Source of the DNA: a virus
IMG/VR virus record: IMGVR_UViG_3300025640_000042
Coordinates: 1 to 30,396 of that record
DNA: 30,396 bases
Reading direction: 5' to 3' (one strand)
A program made the translations under genes and the position numbers. Below the pieces are notes generated by a model. It made no database searches and had not been told where the DNA came from. It saw only the letters and a program-made list of their open reading frames with translations. Below are positions 23,468 through 28,580 of the stretch, piece by piece. Each line of letters starts with the position of its first letter. The stretch's first letter is position 1.

Positions 23468-23646
23468 GCTCCGTATTTTTTTCGGTATTTCTCGAATAAA
23501 TGTTCACCATCATCGCCAAACAATACTTTGGCCACCATGATGCTTTTGCGTTGTTCACAACCGCGTTTCCATTTGCGGTGGTCGTCGCTTCTTTGATAGG
23601 TCCAATCGTGGGTTTCCAACAATTGAATAAAGTCGTGCTTAGTCAT
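23464..23646 (-). CDS. Hypothetical basic protein, 60 aa
   Basis: A small basic protein (MTKHDFIQLLETHDWTYQRS, then HRKWKRGCEQRKSI). It overlaps the exonuclease start by 4 bases (ATGA) and the 48-residue gene upstream by 8 bases. The mixture of aromatic and basic residues suggests nucleic-acid contact, but no known motif is visible. I use the ATG at 23646; a TTG two codons earlier is in frame. Confidence 0.68.
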   Translation of the reverse strand: MTKHDFIQLLETHDWTYQRSDDHRKWKRGCEQRKSIMVAKVLFGDDGEHLFEKYRKKYGA

Positions 23647-23785
23647 TTTCAATTCCGTTTTGTTTCAAATCGCGTTGGTTTAATTCCACAATGCGATTGC
23701 GGTTGATTTCTTTCAATAGGTCGGCCAATCGTTTGACCTCATCCAATGGGTACCCCATCAGTTTGTTGAATGCTTCTTCGTTCAT
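23639..23785 (-). CDS. Hypothetical small helical protein, 48 aa
   Basis: A short gene with start ATGA overlapping the stop of the 68-residue gene, and an 8-base overlap with the gene that follows. The protein is a charged helix (MNEEAFNKLMGYPLDEVKRL, then LLKEINRNRIVELNQ), likely a coiled coil. It sits in a run of five coupled small genes that share a leader repeat. Function is unknown. Confidence 0.6.
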   Translation of the reverse strand: MNEEAFNKLMGYPLDEVKRLADLLKEINRNRIVELNQRDLKQNGIEND

Positions 23786-23988
23786 TTCTCGTTGGTGTTA
23801 AAGGTTTCTACTACTGGTGCATTACTTTGTACTACTTCCCCTTTCAGCCAAACTGAACCATTAAACTCTTGGTGCATTACTTTGGGTTTCCAAAACTGCC
23901 ACCAGCGAGGTGAGGATTCAACTACAAAGGTTGTTTCTAATCTGCTCCATCCGTTTAAGGATTCTGTTACTTCAAATTTTGTTTTCAT
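23782..23988 (-). CDS. Hypothetical protein, 68 aa
   Basis: A small protein with an aromatic patch (SSPRWWQFWKPKV) between two beta-like stretches (KFEVTESLNGWSRLETTFVV and GSVWLKGEVVQS). Start and stop both overlap neighbours by 4 bases (ATGA). Its last residues, NTNEK, are encoded by the repeated leader sequence of the next gene. I do not recognise a family. Confidence 0.65.
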   Translation of the reverse strand: MKTKFEVTESLNGWSRLETTFVVESSPRWWQFWKPKVMHQEFNGSVWLKGEVVQSNAPVVETFNTNEK

Positions 23989-24239
23989 TTTTCTTTTGTT
24001 TTAAAGGTTTCGTTGTAGAAATCTAGAATGACCTCATAATTAGTGAGGTTTCTCGGAGACCTCCAGTTATTTTGGTCTTTTATTTCATCACCGCAATTAA
24101 AAGCAAACTCACACATCACCTCTTTCTCTTTCTCAAGCATTGCTTCGGCTGCCTCAATACACGGAGCAACCTCGTAAGAGTCTCCGTACTTGGCTATTTC
24201 CCACATTTGGTCAATTAGTTCTTGCATTGGTGTTTTCAT
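23985..24239 (-). CDS. Hypothetical helical protein, 84 aa
   Basis: An acidic helical protein (MQELIDQMWEIAKYGDSYEV, then CIEAAEAMLEKEKEVMCEFAF). It resembles many small unnamed phage proteins with a helix-turn-helix pair near a DYNETF-like end. It is coupled by ATGA overlaps to both neighbours. The final residues KTKEK derive from the shared leader sequence. Function is unknown. Confidence 0.68.
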   Translation of the reverse strand: MKTPMQELIDQMWEIAKYGDSYEVAPCIEAAEAMLEKEKEVMCEFAFNCGDEIKDQNNWRSPRNLTNYEVILDFYNETFKTKEK

Positions 24240-24385
24240 TTCTCTTTGGTGTTAAGTTCTTCCTTTAGCCTTTTATCAAAATATGCAAATACATCTTCTT
24301 GACTCCCAAAAAGAACAAGGTGCAAAGGTATTTTTTTAGGGTTAGTCGCTTTTTTGTAGGCTTTAGCCCATTCTTTAATCTTCAT
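24236..24385 (-). CDS. Hypothetical protein, 49 aa
   Basis: A short gene starting at the ATG at 24385 with the full copy of the junction leader upstream; its TGA overlaps the next ATG. The protein is basic at the N-terminus (MKIKEWAKAYKKATNPKKIP) and has a short hydrophobic strand (LHLVLFGSQEDVFAYFDKRL). It is the first gene after the repeat-rich noncoding stretch and so the head of the small-gene run. No family is recognised. Confidence 0.62.
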   Translation of the reverse strand: MKIKEWAKAYKKATNPKKIPLHLVLFGSQEDVFAYFDKRLKEELNTKEK

Positions 24386-24601
24386 TTCTCTTTTGTTTTA
24401 AAGGTTACTAATTTGCGCCCATTATTATTGGTGTGCGCCTATTTTTATATGATTGAACTTTTCCCCGAACTTTTCCCCGAACTTGTTAGTGGTCTGGGTT
24501 GCGCCTATTTTTATATGCTTGCGCCTATAATTTGATGGAAAAGCCCATCTTTATATGCTTAAACTCTTTTTATTGGTGTAAATAAGCACCATTCAATCGG
24601 C
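24386..24601. other. Noncoding stretch with iteron-like repeats; candidate replication origin
   Basis: This 216-base AT-rich stretch has no credible gene. Five related units of about 20 bases begin at 24414, 24434, 24500, 24520 and 24542. The best two share TGCGCCTATTTTTATATG (24434-24451 and 24500-24517); the others vary (TGCGCCCATTATTATTGGTG, TGCGCCTATAATTTGATGG, AGCCCATCTTTATATGCTT). Start-to-start distances of 20, 66, 20 and 22 put the units roughly on one helix face. Between them is a 12-bp tandem repeat of TTCCCCGAACTT type (24458-24486). It lies near the DnaA-like gene. An origin or operator array is inferred. Confidence 0.6.
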
Positions 24602-24901
24602 TTATTGTACATCCCGATGTTCATCAATCGCCATCTTCAATCCGGCCAATTCTTCCAACGACAAATCCAAAATCATTTCGACTTTGTATTGAATCGTTGA
24701 CATCAATTCTTCATCCGTGGAATCCAATGCGGACAATGGCCCGCGAATCGCACGTTCGATTTCCGTTTCCAATCGCGTCATCATCGCTTTGATGTTTTGA
24801 CGATGCAATCGTGTTCCCTTCATCGTGTCCATTTGTTCCAATGTTGCTTGGTACAATGCCACCAACTTGATGGCGTCTTTGAAGTGTGTAAACTTGTCCA
24901 T
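24602..24901 (-). CDS. Hypothetical helical protein, 99 aa
   Basis: A helical protein with a coiled-coil look (FKDAIKLVALYQATLEQMDT, then AMMTRLETEIERAIRG), ending in EELAGLKMAIDEHRDVQ. It starts at the ATG at 24901, 2 bases after the 64-residue gene, and is followed by the iteron-like stretch. No family is recognised. Position between a DnaA-like gene and a putative origin makes a replication or regulatory role possible, without direct evidence. Confidence 0.72.
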   Translation of the reverse strand: MDKFTHFKDAIKLVALYQATLEQMDTMKGTRLHRQNIKAMMTRLETEIERAIRGPLSALDSTDEELMSTIQYKVEMILDLSLEELAGLKMAIDEHRDVQ

Positions 24902-24903
24902 AG

Positions 24904-25098
24904 TTAAAAGACTAACCACCGACGGCGGCGTTCATATTTACGAATTAACTTGGCATTGTTATCCAACGCTCGAACGATGTCGTCGTTCCATTGCGTTTTG
25001 GATGCCACCAACATCGTGTTGAGTGAATCCCATTGCAGTTCGATGATGTATCGGCGCACGAATGCCATGTGGCGACGCTTACGAATTAACTTCTTCAT
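24904..25098 (-). CDS. Hypothetical very basic small protein, 64 aa
   Basis: A strongly basic protein ([19 protein letters not shown], then LIRKYERRRRWLVF) with a helical middle. The charge suggests nucleic acid binding. The ATG at 25098 overlaps the end of the DnaA-like gene by 20 bases; a TTG at 25107 is less likely. No family is recognised. Confidence 0.62.
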   Translation of the reverse strand: MKKLIRKRRHMAFVRRYIIELQWDSLNTMLVASKTQWNDDIVRALDNNAKLIRKYERRRRWLVF

Positions 25099-25474
25099 AC
25101 CTTTCAAGTCTTTGTTTCAACATGTCGTTTTCCCTTCTTAGAATCTCAATCAATGCCGTGTTTTGTTCCTTGTTCGCTTTGGCACGTTCGTCGTATTTCG
25201 TTAAGATTTCCGTCAATGATGCAAATACCTCGCGGTATTGCGGCACTAACATCAACGCGTCGTGATTCTTAAAATGGTGCAGAATCGTGGCGTGGTTCTT
25301 TCCGAAGTATCTGCCCAGCGTGGACGCGGAAAAATATCCGCGACACACGTTGAACAATGCCGCACGCGGAACCACAACCGATTCAAGACGTCGTTTTTCC
25401 ATAACGTCGACGGCGAACTCATTCTTTAGGAATGCCACCATCTCGTCAATCATTGTTGTTGGTCGTACGTTCAT
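25079..25474 (-). CDS. Stand-alone DnaA domain IV-like DNA-binding protein
   Basis: A 131-residue protein whose residues ~33-75 resemble the DNA-binding domain IV of Dna[21 protein letters not shown], then [20 protein letters not shown], matching the family's 'lG~~FGrdHtTVlha' signature. There is no ATPase domain. The C-terminal ~50 residues form a coiled coil ([20 protein letters not shown]), probably for dimerisation. Domain IV of DnaA binds 9-bp boxes at origins, so this could bind the repeats at 24414-24560 or host DnaA boxes; none of the repeats is a standard TTATCCACA box. It overlaps the HNH gene upstream by 4 bases. Confidence 0.82.
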   Translation of the reverse strand: MNVRPTTMIDEMVAFLKNEFAVDVMEKRRLESVVVPRAALFNVCRGYFSASTLGRYFGKNHATILHHFKNHDALMLVPQYREVFASLTEILTKYDERAKANKEQNTALIEILRRENDMLKQRLERYEEVNS

Positions 25475-26022
25475 TTAATTTTATTTTTTAACATCAAATA
25501 ATACTTTATGTGACGATATTTTGTATCAAGCAAATCGCCAGCGGTAAATAATCCAACATTGCGAGTGCAACGATACATCATTCGTTCTTGGTCGTATTCC
25601 ATATACCTATGTAAATAATTGTGTTCCTTTCGAGTAAGCCAAATGATATTCTTTTCAAAACCTTCGGAATAGTTCCAATGATGTTTTTCAAATCCGTCTT
25701 TTTTTAAATTAGATGATTTATTCTTACATCTTTTTTTCTCTGGATATCTTTCATCATAACGCGACATTGCCTTTTTTTTATTCTCCGCTAATGGCTGATG
25801 TCTACCATCCGAATAAAGGCGATGATATTTTTCTCTTGCTCGAATCTTTTCTTTCTCTATCCATTCCGGATTTTGACGCAATCGTTTTTCGCGTTCATCA
25901 ACATCCTTCCTTGTGCAATCTTTACATTTATTAAGGTGGCCATCCGCCATCTGCTTATGTTTATAAAAAGCAGATAGCGGTTTTTCTTGACCACATTTAA
26001 AACAAACCTTCGTGTTTTTCAT
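25471..26022 (-). CDS. Zinc-ribbon HNH homing-type endonuclease, 183 aa
   Basis: A basic protein with an N-terminal zinc ribbon ([30 protein letters not shown]), a long basic helical linker, and a C-terminal HNH-like segment [30 protein letters not shown] containing HH, a central Asn and a final His. The pattern resembles phage homing endonucleases. The gene is visibly richer in A and T than its neighbours, which suggests recent arrival. A partial promoter element (TACCTTTG at 26043-26036) precedes it. It is a free-standing gene and I see no intron. Confidence 0.82.
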   Translation of the reverse strand: MKNTKVCFKCGQEKPLSAFYKHKQMADGHLNKCKDCTRKDVDEREKRLRQNPEWIEKEKIRAREKYHRLYSDGRHQPLAENKKKAMSRYDERYPEKKRCKNKSSNLKKDGFEKHHWNYSEGFEKNIIWLTRKEHNYLHRYMEYDQERMMYRCTRNVGLFTAGDLLDTKYRHIKYYLMLKNKIK

Positions 26023-26035
26023 TTTTTATTTTTTA

Positions 26036-26088
26036 CAAAGGTAGTTTTAAAATGATTAGAATGGAAATTTTATTTTACCATTTTAAAA
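26036..26088 (-). promoter_or_regulatory. AT-rich junction with 10-bp inverted repeat and -7-like element
   Basis: TTTTAAAATG (26045-26054) and CATTTTAAAA (26079-26088) form a perfect inverted repeat at the SSB stop codon. Just downstream on the minus strand is TACCTTTG (26043-26036), a match to TAnnTTTG 14 bases before the HNH gene start; no clear TTG lies at the right distance. It may be a weak terminator followed by a promoter. Confidence 0.4.
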
Positions 26089-26637
26089 AGGTAATGAATC
26101 GTCGTCGTCATCACCGAATGCATCGGCTTGGCTTGCAACATTTGGTTTGCTTGATGGAACGTTTTCAAATCCCGGTGTCAATTCACCGACATCGGGCAAA
26201 CCTTCAAACAAGGCATCGGAATCGTTGGTCTTGTATTCCACAAGATTCGTGATGACGTAAGCCGACAACCAAACCGACAAACCTTTCTTGCCTTTGTGTT
26301 CCCATTTCTTAATCCATACGTTCGCACGAATTTCACTTCCGTCCCCAATCAATCCGTCAAACATTTGGCGGTTCGCCAAATATCCTTTCGGCACATTGAT
26401 GGACTTGATTTTCACAACGGGTTCCTCATGCTTGAAATTGCCTTGTGGGTCTTTCGCACGAACGTGGTCCAAGACCTTGAGGTCCGTCAATTGCTTTGTG
26501 CTTGCATCATCTAAATACAAATCACAACCATACTTTTCCGACATTCCGTCGGGACCGCTTTCGTTCGTTAAGCGGGCATACTTTACCGAACCACTCAAGA
26601 TGGTTCCGTGTCCTTTTGCAAAATCTACATTTGCCAT
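26083..26637 (-). CDS. Phage single-stranded DNA-binding protein
   Basis: A 184-residue ssDNA-binding protein that protects replication intermediates. The body is a beta-rich OB-like domain (GTILSGSVKYARLTNESG, then VVKIKSINVPKGYL and EIRANVWIKKWEHKGKKGLSVWLSAYVI). The C-terminus carries an acidic tail ending DDDDDSLPF, close to the DDDIPF tip by which bacterial SSB recruits partners. T7 gp2.5-type proteins also have acidic tails. I prefer the ATG at 26637 (MANVDFAKG) because the conserved part starts there; the frame is open for nine more residues to 26664. A short palindrome lies upstream. Confidence 0.85.
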   Translation of the reverse strand: MANVDFAKGHGTILSGSVKYARLTNESGPDGMSEKYGCDLYLDDASTKQLTDLKVLDHVRAKDPQGNFKHEEPVVKIKSINVPKGYLANRQMFDGLIGDGSEIRANVWIKKWEHKGKKGLSVWLSAYVITNLVEYKTNDSDALFEGLPDVGELTPGFENVPSSKPNVASQADAFGDDDDDSLPF

Positions 26638-26675
26638 ATTAAAAAAATTTGTTGACGCCATCATTGTTGAATCAC

Positions 26676-26698
26676 AATCACGGGCGTCGTTCGTGATT
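26676..26698 (-). promoter_or_regulatory. Hairpin upstream of the SSB gene
   Basis: AATCACG (26676-26682) pairs with CGTGATT (26692-26698) around 9 bases. It lies in the leader about 40 bases upstream of the SSB start and has no T-tract, so an operator or mRNA leader structure is more likely than a terminator. Confidence 0.4.
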
Positions 26699-26710
26699 GC
26701 TCTCTTTTCG

Positions 26711-26842
26711 TTATGCGTCGACCCCTAAAAGAATCGACAACAATTTGTAAACGGATAGTATTGCGAATGAACCAATGAAGAACATCGCCATCAGTACGAC
26801 TGAATATCCAATGTTTTCGAATGTGGTGTATTGCTTTTTCAT
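26711..26842 (-). CDS. Small membrane protein, 43 aa
   Basis: A short gene with the leader CACCACACGATT directly before its ATG, the same leader as two genes upstream. The protein has one strong membrane segment (SVVLMAMFFIGSFAILSVY) from about residue 14, continuing into a second hydrophobic run KLLSILLG. It should sit in the inner membrane. It lies in the early region, so an effect on the host membrane or superinfection is possible. It is not near the lysis genes. No family is recognised. Confidence 0.68.
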   Translation of the reverse strand: MKKQYTTFENIGYSVVLMAMFFIGSFAILSVYKLLSILLGVDA

Positions 26843-26864
26843 AATCGTGTGGTGTTTGGTTTTG

Positions 26865-27047
26865 TTAATATTCGGATTCATCAAGGAATCGAGACGTCAA
26901 CCTTGCTTTGTGTCCATCTCTTTTGATTAGACGGAACCACAACAACGCTTGGTCGTATTTTATAAACTCGCCATCGAGTAGGCCGTTCGCCCATACTTGG
27001 TAGACTCTTTGATTTTCTTTGTCGGGTGTGCTGAACATTGGATTCAT
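26865..27047 (-). CDS. Hypothetical early protein, 60 aa
   Basis: The gene starts at the ATG at 27047 after the leader CACCACACGATT and follows the conserved-loop hairpin of cassette B by about 30 bases, so its expression depends on read-through or on a promoter I cannot see. The protein (RVYQVWANGLLDGEFIKYDQ, then LLWFRLIKRDGHKARLT) looks like a compact alpha/beta domain. A longer upstream reading runs through the hairpin and previous gene and is rejected. Function is unknown. Confidence 0.68.
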   Translation of the reverse strand: MNPMFSTPDKENQRVYQVWANGLLDGEFIKYDQALLWFRLIKRDGHKARLTSRFLDESEY

Positions 27048-27077
27048 AATCGTGTGGTGTTTGTTTGCACCCAAAAA

Positions 27078-27101
27078 CCCGACGTTTGTTTCAGCGTCGG
27101 G
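27078..27101 (-). terminator. Conserved-loop hairpin, copy 2
   Basis: Minus-strand CCCGACG, loop CTGAAACAAA, CGTCGGG, followed by TTTTT (27077-27073). The loop is identical to the other two copies. It lies just after the stop of the 82-residue gene and has a proper T-tract, so it probably terminates transcription. Confidence 0.82.
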
Positions 27102-27124
27102 CGTTTGGTTCGTTGGGGTTGGTT

Positions 27125-27373
27125 TTAGAAATCTAAAGTGAATGAAACTTCTTCGATATCTTTTTCGGTAGCCAACTCGATGTCCATCCATGTTTGGTCG
27201 CGTTCCGTTGGTGATTCGATTGCACACGTCACGCCGTTCATTTCTTCCAATAGTCTTTCGTATTCTTCAGAATCTTCGTTTTGCAGTTTCTTGAATGTTG
27301 CGTTTGAAACCTCAACAATACGTTCTTCAGTTACGATGTAAGTTTCGGTGTAAGTTACTTTGATAGTTTTCAT
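27125..27373 (-). CDS. Hypothetical cassette gene, acidic, 82 aa
   Basis: An acidic protein with a beta-rich N-terminus (MKTIKVTYTETYIVTEERIV) and a charged helix (FKKLQNEDSEEYERLLEEM), ending in a strand (VSFTLDF). It starts at the ATG at 27373 after the leader CACCACACGATT, with its own promoter (27413-27448) and a conserved-loop terminator. Strongly acidic small early proteins are often inhibitors of host DNA-binding proteins or DNA mimics; that is speculation here. The longer in-frame reading from 27601 crosses the promoter and is rejected. Confidence 0.75.
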   Translation of the reverse strand: MKTIKVTYTETYIVTEERIVEVSNATFKKLQNEDSEEYERLLEEMNGVTCAIESPTERDQTWMDIELATEKDIEEVSFTLDF

Positions 27374-27384
27374 AATCGTGTGGT

Positions 27385-27448
27385 GTTTTGGTATCGCTTC
27401 GTTGCGATGGTGTAAACATACAACAAAATTCCGAATCCACAATACGTG
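27385..27448 (-). promoter_or_regulatory. Cassette promoter and 5' hairpin, copy B
   Basis: On the minus strand, CACGTATTGTGGATTC contains TTG (27442-27440), then 19 bases, then TATGTTTA (27420-27413), one base off TAnnTTTG. Downstream is a hairpin with stem ATCGC/GCGAT and loop AACGAA: same loop type as copies A and C, with a compensated stem. Confidence 0.68.
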
Positions 27449-27506
27449 AATAAAAAATAATTTAAAAAATGTGAATACAAGTGTTAAGAACCCACCATCC
27501 ATAAAC

Positions 27507-27537
27507 TTGACTTTATCAATTGCGGTCGTTAACTTTG
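27507..27537 (+). promoter_or_regulatory. Candidate plus-strand promoter
   Basis: TTG (27507-27509), 20 bases, TAACTTTG (27530-27537): a full match to the Bacteroidota consensus on the plus strand, where no gene follows. A palindrome spans the predicted start of transcription. The T-rich side of the terminator at 27683-27718 would end such a transcript after about 175 bases. Confidence 0.45.
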
Positions 27538-27598
27538 GCCATGTGAATGAATTCACGCCCCCGGGAGGGGAGCGGCAAATCTCATTCTCATTTTTGGA

Positions 27599-27627
27599 CA
27601 AAGTTAAAATTTAACAAAAGAGCCAAA
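27599..27627 (-). promoter_or_regulatory. Candidate minus-strand promoter with overlapping palindrome
   Basis: On the minus strand TTTG (27627-27624), 17 bases, TAACTTTG (27606-27599). The palindrome GTTAAA-A-TTTAAC overlaps the -7 element, as an operator might. It faces the plus-strand candidate about 60 bases away and would transcribe toward the 82-residue gene. Confidence 0.42.
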
Positions 27628-27682
27628 AAAGAAAGAACAACACAATCTCTTGCTCTCTTATATCTCTATTGTGTTAAGCAGA

Positions 27683-27718
27683 AACCCCGACGAAACGAAT
27701 GCGTAACGTCGGGGTTTT
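27683..27718. terminator. Strong bidirectional terminator
   Basis: AACCCCGACG (27683-27692) pairs with CGTCGGGGTT (27707-27716) around 14 bases. The plus strand continues TTTTCT; the minus strand reads GGGGTTTCTG. It follows the stop of the 48-residue gene on the minus strand and could also end a plus-strand RNA. Confidence 0.82.
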
Positions 27719-27742
27719 CTCATTTAATGATGGGGTGTTGGT

Positions 27743-27889
27743 TTACAATCTCTTTAATGCTTTTGGACGTTTTCCAACAACATCCATAATGTGGTCAAGC
27801 GCGTCATGACACGACCAAAAGGGTAGCAACATTAGAACTGGTTGTTCGTTTCTTTCGAACAACACTTCGAATTGATTTAAATTTTCCAT
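27743..27889 (-). CDS. Hypothetical early protein, 48 aa
   Basis: A short gene (ATG 27889, TAA 27745-27743) between the conserved-loop hairpin of cassette C and a strong terminator. The protein reads MENLNQFEVLFERNEQPVLM, then LLPFWSCHDALDHIMDVVGK and a basic end. Its opening strand and the SCHDALDHI helix have good coding character. It would be transcribed by read-through of the cassette C hairpin. No family is recognised. Confidence 0.62.
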   Translation of the reverse strand: MENLNQFEVLFERNEQPVLMLLPFWSCHDALDHIMDVVGKRPKALKRL

Positions 27890-27919
27890 TTTATAGTGTT
27901 TAAAGTTTGCACCCGAAAA

Positions 27920-27943
27920 CCCCGCATTTGTTTCAGTGCGGGG
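27920..27943 (-). terminator. Conserved-loop hairpin, copy 3
   Basis: Minus-strand CCCCGCA, loop CTGAAACAAA, TGCGGGG, followed by TTTT (27919-27916). Loop identical to copies 1 and 2, stem changed by paired substitutions. It lies about 20 bases after the stop of the 89-residue gene. The flank AACCCCAACGAACC is shared with copy 2. Confidence 0.8.
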
Positions 27944-27964
27944 CGTTGGGTTCGTTGGGGTTGA

Positions 27965-28234
27965 TTAAGCAACACGAACGATGATTCCTTTTGATGCCTT
28001 ATCGTTCCGGTCGGGTGAAAAGAAGATGCTTTCGTTCAATTCCATCTTCATCATTTGCTCCCAGTAATACGATTGAATCGCATACATGAATTCCCAATCG
28101 TCTCCCTCTGCTTGGTTGTTGAAGAAGATTCTTTTGAAAGAATAATCCGATGTTGACACATGGTTACCTTCTTGGATTGTGATGCGGTAAACGATTTCTT
28201 TTGGTTCGTTTGCTTTGAATACTTGCTTTTTCAT
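27965..28234 (-). CDS. Hypothetical cassette gene, 89 aa
   Basis: The second gene of cassette C. The protein is beta-rich (EPKEIVYRITIQEGNHVSTS) followed by a helix with aromatic residues (DDWEFMYAIQSYYWEQMM) and a final strand. The frame is open for 25 more codons to an ATG at 28309, one base after the stop of the gene upstream. I prefer 28234 because the leader ACACCAA before ATGAA is the one used by the first gene of this cassette; the longer form is quite possible. No family is recognised. Confidence 0.66.
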   Translation of the reverse strand: MKKQVFKANEPKEIVYRITIQEGNHVSTSDYSFKRIFFNNQAEGDDWEFMYAIQSYYWEQMMKMELNESIFFSPDRNDKASKGIIVRVA

Positions 28235-28310
28235 TTGGTGTTTGTTTTTGGTTGTTTCGTTTTTATTGAATCCCTCGCGGTCGAGGATTTGATTTTGCCA
28301 GTCTTGCATT

Positions 28311-28508
28311 TTATCTTAATTGGTAGTTACCTTTTTTTGATTCCTCGTTGAAGTAGTTTGTCCAATACTCTATGGCGTCCGCGGTGTTGATGCTTTTAAC
28401 TGCGCTTGTTCCGTCTTCTTTTTCTGTAATCTTTACAAGTCCGAAGAAGTTTATTTCTACTTTAAGGTCTTGGTTTTCAAACGTTTGGTGTGTTGTGAAA
28501 TTCTTCAT
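28311..28508 (-). CDS. Hypothetical cassette gene, 65 aa
   Basis: The first gene of cassette C, starting at the ATG at 28508, 39 bases after the promoter -7 element and directly after the 5' hairpin and the leader AACACCAA. The protein starts with NFTTHQTFENQDLKVEINFF, then LVKITEKEDGTSAVKSINTA and a helix AIEYWTNYFNEESKKGNYQLR. The beta-hairpin plus helix suggests a small single domain. No family is recognised. Its promoter makes it one of the earliest candidates for expression. Confidence 0.7.
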   Translation of the reverse strand: MKNFTTHQTFENQDLKVEINFFGLVKITEKEDGTSAVKSINTADAIEYWTNYFNEESKKGNYQLR

Positions 28509-28519
28509 TTGGTGTTTGT

Positions 28520-28580
28520 TTTGGTCGTTGCTCCGTTGCAACACTTCAAATGTAAGACAATATTTTGAATTCACAATACG
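28520..28580 (-). promoter_or_regulatory. Cassette promoter and 5' hairpin, copy C
   Basis: On the minus strand CGTATTGTGAATTC contains TTG (28576-28574), then 19 bases, then TACATTTG (28554-28547), a full match to TAnnTTTG. The hairpin GTTGC-AACGGA-GCAAC follows. Bases 28520-28551 are identical to 16333-16364 in copy A, 12 kb away. Confidence 0.78.

Larger units (their letters stand above)
23781..24406 (-). repeat. Family of 26-bp gene-junction repeats (four copies)
   Basis: The sequence around four successive start codons is repeated: 24381-24406, 23984-24009 (25 of 26 bases the same), 23781-23806 (related) and 24235-24256 (partial). On the minus strand the shared core is AACCTTTAAAACAAAAGAGA just before ATGAA. 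Where it overlaps the upstream gene it encodes that gene's C-terminal TKEK-like residues. Confidence 0.75.
27544..27718 (+). ncRNA. Possible plus-strand small RNA
   Basis: This is the interval between the plus-strand promoter candidate and the terminator with TTTT at 27715-27718. It contains a GC-rich hairpin and a long inverted repeat but no convincing reading frame. It would be the only plus-strand transcript in the window. The evidence is sequence pattern only. Confidence 0.28.
27374..27742. other. Noncoding control region, 369 bases
   Basis: No gene is supported here. The stretch holds the copy B promoter, two facing promoter-like sequences, two small palindromes (GTGAAT-GA-ATTCAC at 27543-27556 and GTTAAA-A-TTTAAC at 27603-27615), a GC-rich hairpin (CCCC-CGGGA-GGGG at 27558-27570), an 8-bp inverted repeat (AACACAAT 27639-27646 / ATTGTGTT 27668-27675) and a strong bidirectional terminator at 27683-27718. 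Confidence 0.7.

Noticed and set aside
24299-24535. Plus-strand reading frame with a repeated peptide CAYFYM
   Set aside because: The repeated peptide only reflects the nucleotide repeats at 24434 and 24500. The frame also crosses the start of a minus-strand gene and lacks a credible start context.
27558-27570. CCCC-CGGGA-GGGG as a terminator
   Set aside because: The stem is only 4 bp with no T-tract on either strand. It is recorded as part of the control region only.
27125-27601. Longer in-frame version of the 82-residue gene starting at 27601
   Set aside because: It would run through the copy B promoter, the 5' hairpin and the control region. The shared leader before 27373 marks the real start.
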